The position numbers and the translations under genes are program-made. A stretch of 64,000 nt of DNA, taken from NCBI RefSeq assembly GCF_048569485.1, contig NC_134364.1:125314882-125378881 (forward strand), given 5' to 3'. How positions within the stretch are numbered: the stretch's first letter is position 1; each line of letters opens with the position of its first letter. The notes beneath the pieces were generated by a model. That model was not told where the DNA came from and did not search any database. It saw only the letters and a list, made by a program, of their open reading frames with translations. Source of the stretch: Anomaloglossus baeobatrachus. Lineage: Eukaryota > Chordata > Amphibia > Anura > Aromobatidae. Shown here in pieces: positions 36,143 through 45,789 of this stretch.

Positions 36143-38159
36143 TCACAGTCTCTGCACATAGAACGTCTTCCCCAGCCGCTGCAGCGCCTCCTGATACTGC
36201 AGAAACTCCTCCTCAAAAAGACAACGCAGAGCCGCCCTGCGGAGCTAAACAGCAGACAGTCACTACAGAAGCACATAGCGGCAGTATTATAGTAGTTATA
36301 TTCTTGTACATAGGAGCAGTATTATAGCAGTTATATTCTTGCACATAAGAGCAGTATTATAGCAGTTATAGTCTTGTACATAGGGGCAGTATTATAGTAG
36401 TTAAATTATTGTACATAGGGGCAGTATTATAGTAGTTATAGTCTTGCACATAGGAGCAGTATTATAGTAGTTATATTCTTGTACATAGGGGCAGTGTTAT
36501 AGTAGTTATAGTCTTGTACATAGGGGCAGTATTATAGCAGTTATAGTCTTGTACATAGGGGCAGTATTATAGCAGGTATAGTCTTGCACATAGGAGCAGT
36601 ATTATAGTAGTTATATTCTTATACATAGGAGCAGTATTATAGTAGTTATATTCTTGTACATAGGGGCCGTATTATAGTAGTTATATTCTTGTACATAGGG
36701 GCAGTATTATAGTAGTTATAGTCTTGTACATAGGGGCAGTATTATAGTAGTTATATTCTTGTACATAGGGGCAGTATTATAGTAGTTATATTCTTGTATA
36801 TAGGGGCAGTATTATAGTAGTTATATTCTTGTACATAGGAGGCAGTATTATAGTAGTTATATTCTTGTACATAGGATGCAGTATTATAGTAGTTATATTC
36901 TTGTACATAGGGGCAGTATTATAGCAGTTATAGTCTTGTACATAGGGGGCAGTATTACAGTAGTTATATTCTTGTACATAGGGAGCAGTATTATAGTAGT
37001 TATATTCTTGTACATAGGGGCAGTATTATAGCAGTTATAGTCTTGTACATAGGGGGCAGTATTACAGTAGTTATATTCTTGTACATAGGAGCAGTATTAT
37101 AGTAGTTATATTCTTGTACATAGGAGCAGTATTATAGTAGTTATATTCTTGTACATAGGGGGCAGTATTATAGTAGTTATATTCTTGTACATAGGAGCAG
37201 TATTATAGTAGTTATATTCTTGTACATAGGGGCAGTATTATAGTAGTTATATTCTTGTACATAGGGGCAGTATTATAGTAGTTATATTCTTGTACATAGG
37301 GGGCAGTATTATAGTAGTTATATTCTTGCATATAGGGGCAGTATTATAGTAGTTATATTCTTGTACATAGGGGCAGTATTATAGTAGTTATATTCTTGTA
37401 CATAAGAGCAGTATTATAGTAGTTATAGTCTTGTACATAGGGGGCAGTATTATAGTAGTTATATTCTTGTACATAGGGGGCAGTATTATAGCAGTTATAT
37501 TCTTGTACATAGGGGCAGTATTATAGTAGTTATATACTTGTACATAGGGGCAGTATTATAGTAGTTATATTCTTGTACATAGGGGGCAGTATTATAGCAG
37601 TTATATTCTTGTACATAGGGGCAGTATTATAGTAGTTATATTCTTGTACATAGGGGCAGTATTATAGTAGTTATATTCTTGTACATAAGAGCAGTATTAT
37701 AGCAGTTATAGTCTTGTACATAGGGGGCAGTATTACATTGATTACGGTGGGGATTATGATGTGATGTCGGTTTTTCTCTCCTCACCATGACAAGTTCTTT
37801 CTTTGCCATCTGGACTTCTTGCTGTTGCTGGGTGTCCTGACGTTGCTGGTGTCGGGCTGCACTGACCCCCCGTGCGTCCTCCTTCCAATCACACATGTAC
37901 TGGAGACTGCGCTGACTGCAGATAATAAATGAGAATAATGCACAGGTGTGACATCAGTCGGCTCTGTGCTCTGCCATGTCTCCATGTCTATTACCGTTCC
38001 AGCTCCAGCGCCTCTTCCTTCAGGAAACTTTCTTTCTGGAAAATAAAGAAATGAATAGATATTTTCGGTTTGGATTATATAAATAAATGTCTTTTTTCTC
38101 TTTCTCGTCACCTCAGTAATGGTTCTACAATCACGGAAAGTCCTAGATCTCAGCATCAT
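36143..38159 (-). CDS. cfap141: Cilia- and flagella-associated protein 141 (C1orf189 homologue), spliced gene
   Basis: CFAP141 is a small microtubule inner protein bound in the lumen of axonemal doublets of motile cilia. Four coding exons on the minus strand have GT/AG borders and joining phases: 38,112-38,159 (from the first ATG; exon acceptor at 38,165), 37,995-38,035, 37,786-37,915 and 36,143-36,244 with the stop at 36,143-36,145. They give 106 residues; the human protein is about 100. The best match is the C-terminal half: AKKELVM then LRRAALRCLFEEE and GKTFYVQRL, against human AKKQLLMV, RQAALHQLFEKE and GKAFYVERF. The N-terminal part (MMLRSRTFRDCRTITE, ESFLKEEALELE) is less conserved and the first exon is the least certain. 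The protein is charged, probably helical, with a Q-rich stretch (QQRQDTQQQQ), and has no signal peptide or membrane segment. Introns are 76, 79 and 1,541 bp; the long one is mostly 35-bp minisatellite. No disruption is seen. Confidence 0.9.
36283..37733 (-). repeat. 35-bp minisatellite filling cfap141 intron 3, about 41 units
   Basis: On the plus strand the unit reads attatagtagttatattctt then gtacataggggcagt. One extra g or a one-base swap (ggggg, gga) is common. It is the reverse complement of the unit in the arrays at 38,505-40,893 and 49,742-51,235. It begins about 40 bp inside the intron from the last exon and ends about 50 bp before exon 3, so exon borders are spared. Confidence 0.95.
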
Positions 38160-38165
38160 AAGCAC

Positions 38166-38287
38166 CTAAAAGAAAACAGCAAAGCAGCACAGAGTATTTC
38201 AGAGCAGTGAGATGCAGAGACTATATATATATACACACACACTGACACAGTATATACTCTCTGCATCTGCTCCTCCTGTACTCACCC
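38166..38287 (-). other. cfap141 leader intron and end of 5' UTR exon
   Basis: Reading the minus strand, a donor (CTGG then gtgagt) at 38,286 and an acceptor (cttttag) ending at 38,166 bound a 121-bp intron just upstream of the first coding exon. The leader exon would lie between the X-box and 38,287. An ATG overlapping the X-box opens only a six-codon frame (MAAESW) before a stop, so it is not the main start. A (ta)n(ca)n tract occupies about 38,222-38,245. Confidence 0.55.
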
Positions 38288-38365
38288 AGAAAAAAATCTG
38301 TTACCAGGACTCTGCTGCCATGGAAACACTCAACACCGCCCACACTGTGACATCACTTCCTGATT
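38288..38365 (-). promoter_or_regulatory. Candidate cfap141 promoter with RFX X-box
   Basis: At 38,315-38,328 the plus strand reads gctgccatggaaac, one base from the RFX X-box GTTGCCATGGAAAC, the hallmark of ciliary gene promoters. A second half-site (gttacc) lies at 38,301-38,306. About 20 bp further upstream of the gene are a CRE-like tgacatca (38,348-38,355) and an ETS-type cacttcctg (38,354-38,362). The spacing, immediately 5' of the leader exon of a cilia gene, supports function. No TATA box is evident. Confidence 0.65.
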
Positions 38366-38504
38366 TGTTTTTCCTATTCTAAGTTTATTGCAATAAAACA
38401 AAAAAAAATGAAAGAATTCAACAATCAAAATGTTATAAAAAAGCAAAACTGCGTACACTGTAAAATTAACACTATACTACTAAAATCTATTATGTGTGGA
38501 GAAC
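38366..38504. other. AT-rich spacer between cfap141 promoter and minisatellite
   Basis: A-rich non-tandem DNA (poly-A tract at about 38,397-38,408). No gene signal. The minisatellite begins gradually near 38,505. Confidence 0.6.
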
Positions 38505-40893
38505 ATAACTACTATAATAACGCCCCTATATACAAGAATAAAACTACTATAATACTGCCCCCTATGTACAATAATATAACTACTATAATACTGCCCCTAT
38601 GTACAAGAATACAACTACTATAATACTGCCTCCTATGTACAAGAATATAACTACTATAATACTGCTCCTATGTACAAGAATATAACTACTATAATACTGC
38701 CCCCTATGTACAAGAATATAACTACTATAATACTGCCCCTATGTACAAGAATATAACTACTATAATACTGCCCCTATGTACAAGAATATAACTACTATAC
38801 TACTGCCCCTATGTACAAGAATATAACTACTATAATACTGCCCCCTATGTACAAGAATATAACTACTATAATACTGCTCTTATGTACAGGAATATAACTA
38901 CTATAATACTGCCCCCTATGTACGAGAACATAACTACTATAATACTGCCCCCTATGTACAAGAATATAACTACTATACTACTGCCCCTATGTACAAGAAT
39001 ATAACTACTATAATACTGCCCCCTATGTACAAGAATATAACTACTATAATACTGCCCCTATGTACAAGAATATAACTACTATAATACTGCCCCCTATGTA
39101 CAAGAACATAACTACTATAATACTGCCTTCTATATACAAGAATATAACTACTATAATACTGCCCCTATGTACAAGAATATAACTACTATAATACTGCCCC
39201 TATGTACAAGAATATAACTACTATAATACTGCTCCTATGTACAAGAATATAACTACTATAATACTGCCCCTATATACAAGAATATAACTACTATAACACT
39301 GCCCCTATGTACAAGAATATAACTACTATAATACTTCCCCTATGTACAGGAATATAACTACTATAATACTGCCCCCTATGTACAAGAATATAACTACTAT
39401 AATACTGCCCTCTATGTACATGAATATAACTACTATAATACTGCCCCCTATGTACAAGAATATAACTACTATAATACTGCTCCTATGTACAGGAATATAA
39501 CTACTATAATACTGCCCCCTATGTACAAGAATATAACTACTATAATACTGCCCTCTATGTACATGAATATAACTACTATAATACTGCCCCCTATGTACAA
39601 GAATATAACTACTATAATACTGCTCCTATGTACAAGAATATAACTACTATAATACTGCCCCTATGTACAAGAATATAACTACTATACTACTGCCCCTATG
39701 TACAAGAATATAACTACTATAATACTGCCCCTATGTACAAGAATATAACTACTATAATACTTCCCCTATGTACAAGAATATAACTACTATAATACTGCCC
39801 CCTATGTACAAGAATATAACTACTATAATACTGCCCCCTATGTACAAGAATATAACTACTATAATACTGCCCCTATATACAAGAATATAACTACTATAAT
39901 ACGGCCCCTATGTACAAGAATATAACTACTATAATACTGCCCCCCTATGTACAGGAATATAACTACTATAATACTGCCCCTATATACAAGAATATAACTA
40001 CTATAATACTGCCCCCTATGTACAAGAATATAACTATTATAATACTGCCCCTATGTACAAGAATATAACTACTATAAGGCTATGTGCGCACTAGAGCTTT
40101 TTACCCACGGATTTGCCGCGGAAATTTCTTGAGAAATGTCTGCAATCTTTGTGCAGACATTTCCCAGCAAATTCTATGGAAAAAAAAAATAGCTGTGCGC
40201 ACGCTGCGGATTTTTCTCAAGAAATTTCCGCGAGAAGAATTTCTTGAGAAACTTTCTTGAGAAAATGAACATGTCCATTATTTCCGCAGGTACCCTGCGG
40301 ATTTCGGCACTACAGCCTGCAGAAATCCGCAGGGAACCACCCGCGGGAAAATCGCGGCAATTCCGCGGCAAATCCGCGGCAAATCCGCATGCGGATTTGG
40401 TGCGGATTTTTTCCGGAGGTCCGGAAATCTTTCACTCCCAGAAGTTTCTCGAGAAATTTTCTTGAGAAACTTCACATTTCTAGTGCGCACATAGCCTAAT
40501 ACTTCCCCTATGTACAGGAATATAACTACTTTAATACTGCCCCTATTTATAAGAATATAACTACTATAATACTGCCCCTATTTATAAGAATATAACTACT
40601 ATAATACTGCCCCTATGTACAAGAATATAACTACTATAATACTGCCCCTATGTACAGGAATATAACTACTATAATACTGCTCCTATGTACAAGAATATAA
40701 CTACTATAATACTGCCCCTATGTACAGGAATATAACTACTATAATACTGCTCCTATGTACAAGACTATAACTACTATAATACTGCCCCTATTTATAAGAA
40801 TATAACTACTATAATACTGCCCCTATGTACAAGAATATAACTACTATAATACTGCCCCTATTTATAAGAATATAACTACTATAATACTGCCCC
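38505..40893 (+). repeat. 35-bp minisatellite upstream of cfap141, about 56 units
   Basis: Unit aatataactactataatact then gcccctatgtacaag. Variants: ccccc versus cccc, gctcc, gtacagg, tttataag. It is opposite in orientation to the intronic array. It is interrupted by a MITE at 40,078-40,496 and ends where the retroelement-derived block starts at about 40,894. Confidence 0.96.
40078..40496. mobile_element. MITE, 419 bp, TAA target duplication (Harbinger-like)
   Basis: Ends ggctatgtgcgcactaga and tctagtgcgcacatagcc are perfect terminal inverted repeats of 18 bp. It is flanked by taa at 40,075-40,077 and 40,497-40,499. Removing the element and one taa restores the normal 35-bp unit (actataatact), which confirms the borders. 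The interior is rich in internal inverted repeats (ttcttgagaaa, gcggatttc) and has no coding capacity. A 3-bp TNA target site fits the PIF/Harbinger superfamily; the assignment is inferred from the duplication alone. Confidence 0.88.
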
Positions 40894-41261
40894 CAAGCTG
40901 TGAGGTTGTGTGTGAGCAGTTCTCCTGATGTCTGGAGCAAGCCCAGGGCGGGGCCCCCCTGGGCGGGGAAGCTCCCCAGGCAAGGCCCAGGCTTCCCGGC
41001 CTACACTGGGACACGGCTCCCAGGCCTCTTCCATTGGGAATAGCACCCCCAGAGTCGCTGTGAGACCTGTGAATGTAGCACAAAGCTCCAGCCAAGAAAG
41101 GAGAAAGTAAGGAATCTGTGTGTCATGTTTTGGGAGGAAAAAAAACTCCAAGTGCAGCAAAGAAGCCAGAAGTGAGTAGAGAAATGCAGCAAAGTGTGAA
41201 GTGTTGTGATTCCTGCAGAGAAGCCCCAGTCAGTGCACGCACAGCTCCAGCCGGCAGCTCA
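40894..41261 (+). other. Leader-like segment of the retroelement block
   Basis: GC-rich non-tandem DNA. A 60-codon open frame at 40,928-41,110 is not recognised. Its final words (cagctccagccggcagctca) already resemble the 49-bp unit that follows the MITE, suggesting that the minisatellite grew from this segment. Confidence 0.45.
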
Positions 41262-41767
41262 GGCTACTTTCACACATCCGGATTTTTGCTCTGCGGCACA
41301 ATACGGCGTTCTGCAGAAAAACCGCAACCGGCTTTTGTAACGCCGGTTGCGGTTTTTTTTGCATAGACTTACATTAGTGCCGTATTGTGCCGCAGGGGCT
41401 TGCGTTCGGTCCGGTTTTTGCCGCATGCGGCAAATTTAGCCGATGCCGCGGCCGGATCGAACGTTCCCTGCAACGTTTTTTGCTCTGGCAAAAAACACCG
41501 CATCGCGCCGCATCCGGCCGCTGCGGCGCATTTTTCAATGCATACCTATGGAGGCCGGATGCGGCGCGATGCGGAAAAAAACGCATCCGGCCGCCGCATG
41601 CGGTTTTTTCCACTGCGCATGCTCAGTAGCATGCCGCAACCGGAAAAAAACGGACGGGCCGCATGTAAAAACTTATGGAAAGGATGCGGTGTTTTCGCCG
41701 CATCCGTTGCATAGTTTTCACAGCCGGATTGAGCCGCAGTGCTCAAACCGGATGTGTGAAAGTAGCC
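41262..41767. mobile_element. MITE, 506 bp, TCA target duplication
   Basis: Perfect 20-bp terminal inverted repeats: ggctactttcacacatccgg at the left and its reverse complement at the right. It is flanked by tca at 41,259-41,261 and 41,768-41,770. Deleting the element plus one tca joins cagctca to gcctccatcacc, which is exactly the 49-bp repeat unit, so the borders are firm. The interior is GC-rich with many short inverted repeats (gccgcatccggccg, ccggatgcggc) and is non-coding. TNA target sites fit PIF/Harbinger. The ends share GGCTA with the MITE at 40,078 but the interiors differ. Confidence 0.9.
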
Positions 41768-41770
41768 TCA

Positions 41771-44215
41771 GCCTCCATCACCATCAGGTGTGCAGCTCAG
41801 CTCTCCAGCCCTCAGCTCAGCCTCCATCACCATCAGGTGTACAGCTCAGCTCCAGCCGCAGCTCAGCCTCCATCATCATCAGGTGTACAGCTCAGCTCTC
41901 CAGCCCTCAGCTCAGCCTCCATCACCTTCAGGTGTGCAGCTCAGCTCTCCAGCCACAGCTCAGCCTCCATCACCATCAGGTGTACAGCTCAGCTCTCCAG
42001 CCCTCAGCTCAGCCTCCATCACCTTCAGGTGTGCAGCTCAGCTCTCCAGCCCTCAGCTCAGCCTCCATCATCATCAGGTGTACAGCTCAGCTCTCCAGCC
42101 CTCAGCTCAGCCTCCATCACCTTCAGGTGTGCAGCTCAGCTCTCCAGCCACAGCTCAGCCTCCATCACCATCAGGTGTGCAGCTCAGCTCTCCGGCCCGC
42201 AGCTCAGCCTCCATCACCATCAGGTGTGCAGCTCAGTTCTCCAGCCCTCAGCTCAGCCTCCATCACCATCAGGTGTGCAGCTCAGCTCCAGCCGCAGCTC
42301 AGCCTCCATCATCATCAGGTGTGCAGCTCAGCTCTCCAGCCCTCAGCTCAGCCTCCATCACCATCAGGTGTGCAGCTCAGCTCTCCAGCCGCAGCTCAGC
42401 CTCCATCATCATCAGGTGTGCAGCTCAGCTCTCCAGCCCTCAGCTCAGCCTCCATCACCTTCAGGTGTGCAGCTCAGCTCTCCAGCCCTCAGCTCAGCCT
42501 CCATCACCATCAGGTGTGCAGCTCAGCTCTCCAGCCCTCAGCTCAGCCTCCATCACCTTCAGGTGTGCAGCTCAGCTCTCCAGCCCTCAGCTCAGCCTCC
42601 ATCATCATCAGGTGTACAGCTCAGCTCTCCAGCCCTCAGCTCAGCCTCCATCACCTTCAGGTGTGCAGCTCAGCTCTCCAGCCGCAGCTCAGCCTCCATC
42701 ACCATCAGGTGTGCAGCTCAGCTCTCCAGCCCTCAGCTCAGCCTCCATCACCATCAGGTGTGCAGCTCAGCTCTCCAGCCACAGCTCAGCCTCCATCACC
42801 ATCAGGTGTGCAGCTCAGCTCTCCGGCCCTCAGCTCAGCCTCCATCACCATCAGGTGTGCAGCTCAGCTCTCCGGCCCGCAACTCAGCCTCCATCACCAT
42901 CAGGTGTGCAGCTCAGCTCTCCAGCCGCAGCTCAGCCTCCATCACCATCAGGTGTGCAGCTCAGCTCTCCAGCCCTCAGCTCAGCCTCCATCACCTTCAG
43001 GTGTGCAGCTCAGCTCTCCAGCCCTCAGCTCAGCCTCCATCATCATCAGGTGTACAGCTCAGCTCTCCAGCCCTCAGCTCAGCCTCCATCACCTTCAGGT
43101 GTGCAGCTCAGCTCTCCAGCCGCAGCTCAGCCTCCATCACCATCAGGTGTGCAGCTCAGCTCTCCAGCCCTCAGCTCAGCCTCCATCACCTTCAGGTGTG
43201 CAGCTCAGCTCTCCAGCCCTCAGCTCAGCCTCCATCATCATCAGGTGTACAGCTCAGCTCTCCAGCCCTCAGCTCAGCCTCCATCACCATCAGGTGTGCA
43301 GCTCAGCTCTCCAGCCGCAGCTCAGCCTCCATCACCATCAGGTGTGCAGCTCAGCTCTCCAGCCCTCAGCTCAGCCTCCATCACCATCAGGTGTGCAGCT
43401 CAGCTCTCCAACCCTCAGCTCAGCCTCCATCACCATCAGGTGTGCAGCTCAGCTCTCCAGCCCTCAGCTCAGCCTCCGTCACCATCAGGTGTGCAGCTCA
43501 GCTCTCCAGCCGCAGCTCAGCCTCCATCACCATCAGGTGTGCAGCTCAGCTCTCCGGCCCGCAGCTCAGCCTCCATCACCATCAGGTGTGCAGCTCAGCT
43601 CTCCAGCCCGCAGCTCAGCCTCCATCACCATCAGGTGTGCAGCTCAGCTCTCCAGCCCGCAGCTCAGCCTCCATCACCATCAGGTGTGCAGCTCAGCTCT
43701 CCGGCCCGCAGGCAACTCAGCCTCCATCACCATCAGGTGTGCAGCTCAGCTCTCCGGCCCGCAGCTCAGCCTCCATCACCATCAGGTGTGCAGCTCAGCT
43801 CTCCGGCCCGCAGGCAGCTCAGCCTCCATCACCATCAGGTGTGCAGCTCAGCTCTCCAGCCCGCAGCTCAGCCTCCATCACCATCAAGTGTGCAGCTCAG
43901 CTCTCCAGCCCGCAGCTCAGCCTCCATCACCATCAGGTGTGCAGCTCAGCTCTCCAGCCCGCAGCTCAGCCTCCATCACCATCAAGTGTGCAGCTCAGCT
44001 CTCCAGCCCGCAGCTCAGCCTCCATCACCATCAGGTGTGCAGCTCAGCTCTCCAGCCCGCAGCTCAGCCTCCATCACCATCAGGTGTGCAGCTCAGCTCT
44101 CCGGCCCGCAGGCAGCTCAGCCTCCATCACCATCAGGTGTGCAGCTCAGCTCTCCGGCCCGCAGGCAGCTCAGCCTCCATCACCATCAGGTGTGCAGCTC
44201 AGCTCTCCGGCCCGC
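41771..44215 (+). repeat. 49/46-bp minisatellite, about 50 units
   Basis: Unit gcctccatcaccatcaggtg then tgcagctcagctctccagcc and ctcagctca (49 bp). A 46-bp form lacks three bases (gccgcagctca). 49 and 46 are both 1 mod 3, so all three plus-strand frames stay open and give Ser/Gln/Pro-rich frames up to 966 codons. Towards the right end the units shift to cccgcag and cccgcaggcag forms. It lies in the leader of the retroelement block. Confidence 0.95.
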
Positions 44216-44325
44216 AGTCAGTGGACATCTTTGGAGAAGCAGACCCTGCAAGAAAATCTCCAGCAGCAGCATGTGGTGTCCGGCATGGCAAGCTCAGGCC
44301 GCACCAGGTCGCAGTCCAGTGCCAG
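44216..44325 (+). other. Short non-tandem segment between minisatellite and LTR-like repeat
   Basis: 110 bp ending in agtgccag just before TGTGACGCC. No counterpart in the minus-strand copy at 25,051-26,227, which is what places the LTR-like border here. Confidence 0.5.
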
Positions 44326-45479
44326 TGTGACGCCCTGGACTAGCCAGGTAGTCACAGATAGTGCCCTGCACAACACCTTCTCCCAATAAGGTGACAGCAG
44401 CCAACACTTTAAAAACCTAGTCACCTCCCGCAGAGCTTAATGGACACACCTGGGGGGAGGAGCCAGGCAGTTGGCCTCGCCCATTGAGGAGTCCAGAGGG
44501 CCACACAGACAGATCAGAGTTAAGTTTTGTGAGATCAGTTTGACAGTTGAGTAGAGGAGGTCAGGCCTGTGATACAGGCCAGTGACAGACTGACAGGTGC
44601 CGGGGTCGTAGCCCTGGTACCTCGGCTGGCTAGGAGGCAGACGGTGGCCTGGCCTGCAGGAGCCGGGAAGATGGCTCGGTGGAACCGTGGTGGACCGGAA
44701 CAGGGTAGTGGCCCGCCGGTACCGACCCGGGGAACCGACTCGGAAACCGGAGAACAAGGGGGGTATTCAGACCCTGAACGAGGTCCAAAAGCCACTGGGC
44801 CGAGTCAAATCTACTGATTGCGGTCTGGACTATAGGTCCTTTCCCACACAAGTCCCGACTGAAGACAACAGCCCACCGAGGGGGATAGAAAGCCACTGCA
44901 CAGGCAGAGAGATCCCACGGGCCAGCGTCTGCAGGCAAACGGGCTCTCCCGACACACATACCGCCGGGTAGCGGACTCCCGTTGCTAAAGCGCAGACAGT
45001 CTACAACTACACGACACGGTGCAGGAGAAAGGCAAAGACCACCGAACCGGGTGGGGGACCAGACGCAGCCGGCTGCGGGCACCGACCACCATCAATTTTG
45101 TTTACCAGAGACTTGTGTGTGTCAGTAACTGTGAGTACAACAGTGCCATCCAGCAGTGTGCCGCCCTGCACCGCCCTGCTACTCTCCCCAATGGGCCCCA
45201 GGGCCATCATCCCTGCCCACGGAGGGGTTAACATCTTGCTGCATCACCATCTCCCCCGGGTGCCCCGTAACCGCAGCGGTGGTGTCTACACCTTCACCAC
45301 ATCCCGTTGGTGGCGTCACGAACTTAAACACGGCTCCGGCCGTACACCCACCTACCACCCCCCTAAGTAGCGCCAGCATCCTTTAAGAGCGCAGTGACCC
45401 CGGGTCCGGAGGCGCTCGAGCCACCCACCGACGAGCCCGGATCCGAGTGGCTCGGCTGCAGCCGAGCGCGAGGCGGTAC
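44326..45479 (+). mobile_element. LTR-like repeat upstream of gag/ORF1-like region
   Basis: It starts tgtgacgccctggactagcc and ends gaggcggtaca, 1,154 bp, and is homologous to the minus-strand copy at 25,051-26,227. Conserved blocks include ggagccaggcagttgg, gtggcccgccggtaccga, attgcggtctggacta, ccgactgaagacaac and gttggtggcgtcacgaa. The coding region starts about 45 bp downstream. No partner copy lies after the coding region within this window. If the parent element is not an LTR type, this could be a promoter-bearing 5' untranslated module shared by two copies. Confidence 0.5.
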
Positions 45480-45789
45480 ACTAGCGGTAAGCAAGTCCCA
45501 GTGCCTGGGTCCAGCAAGACCACCATGAATACATCTGTAGTGGAGGCCTGTGACAAGCCTGTATTCAAAGTCCCTGCACCTGTGGCCAAGCCTGAAGCTG
45601 TGGATACGGTGTGTGTACCCGAGCTGCAGCTAGCGGATGAGATGCCCGGACTAGTCAGGAAACTGGGTGAGTTACAGTCGATGAAAGGCATACTGCAGGC
45701 GGAGATAGACTGTCTCTATAATCTGAAGGCCGCTAATCCTGATCTGACCTCTGTGTGTGACCAGAGACTGAACAAAAAGGGTTTGGAGC

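Noticed and set aside
37782-38165. A continuous 127-codon minus-strand frame over the cfap141 exons as a single-exon gene
   Set aside because: It reads through introns in a shifted frame after the first exon. The spliced model gives the conserved CFAP141 sequence instead.
41443-44389. Three overlapping Ser/Gln/Pro-rich frames of 846 to 966 codons
   Set aside because: All three frames of the 49/46-bp minisatellite are open, and the starts lie in a MITE. No unique coding sequence supports any of them.
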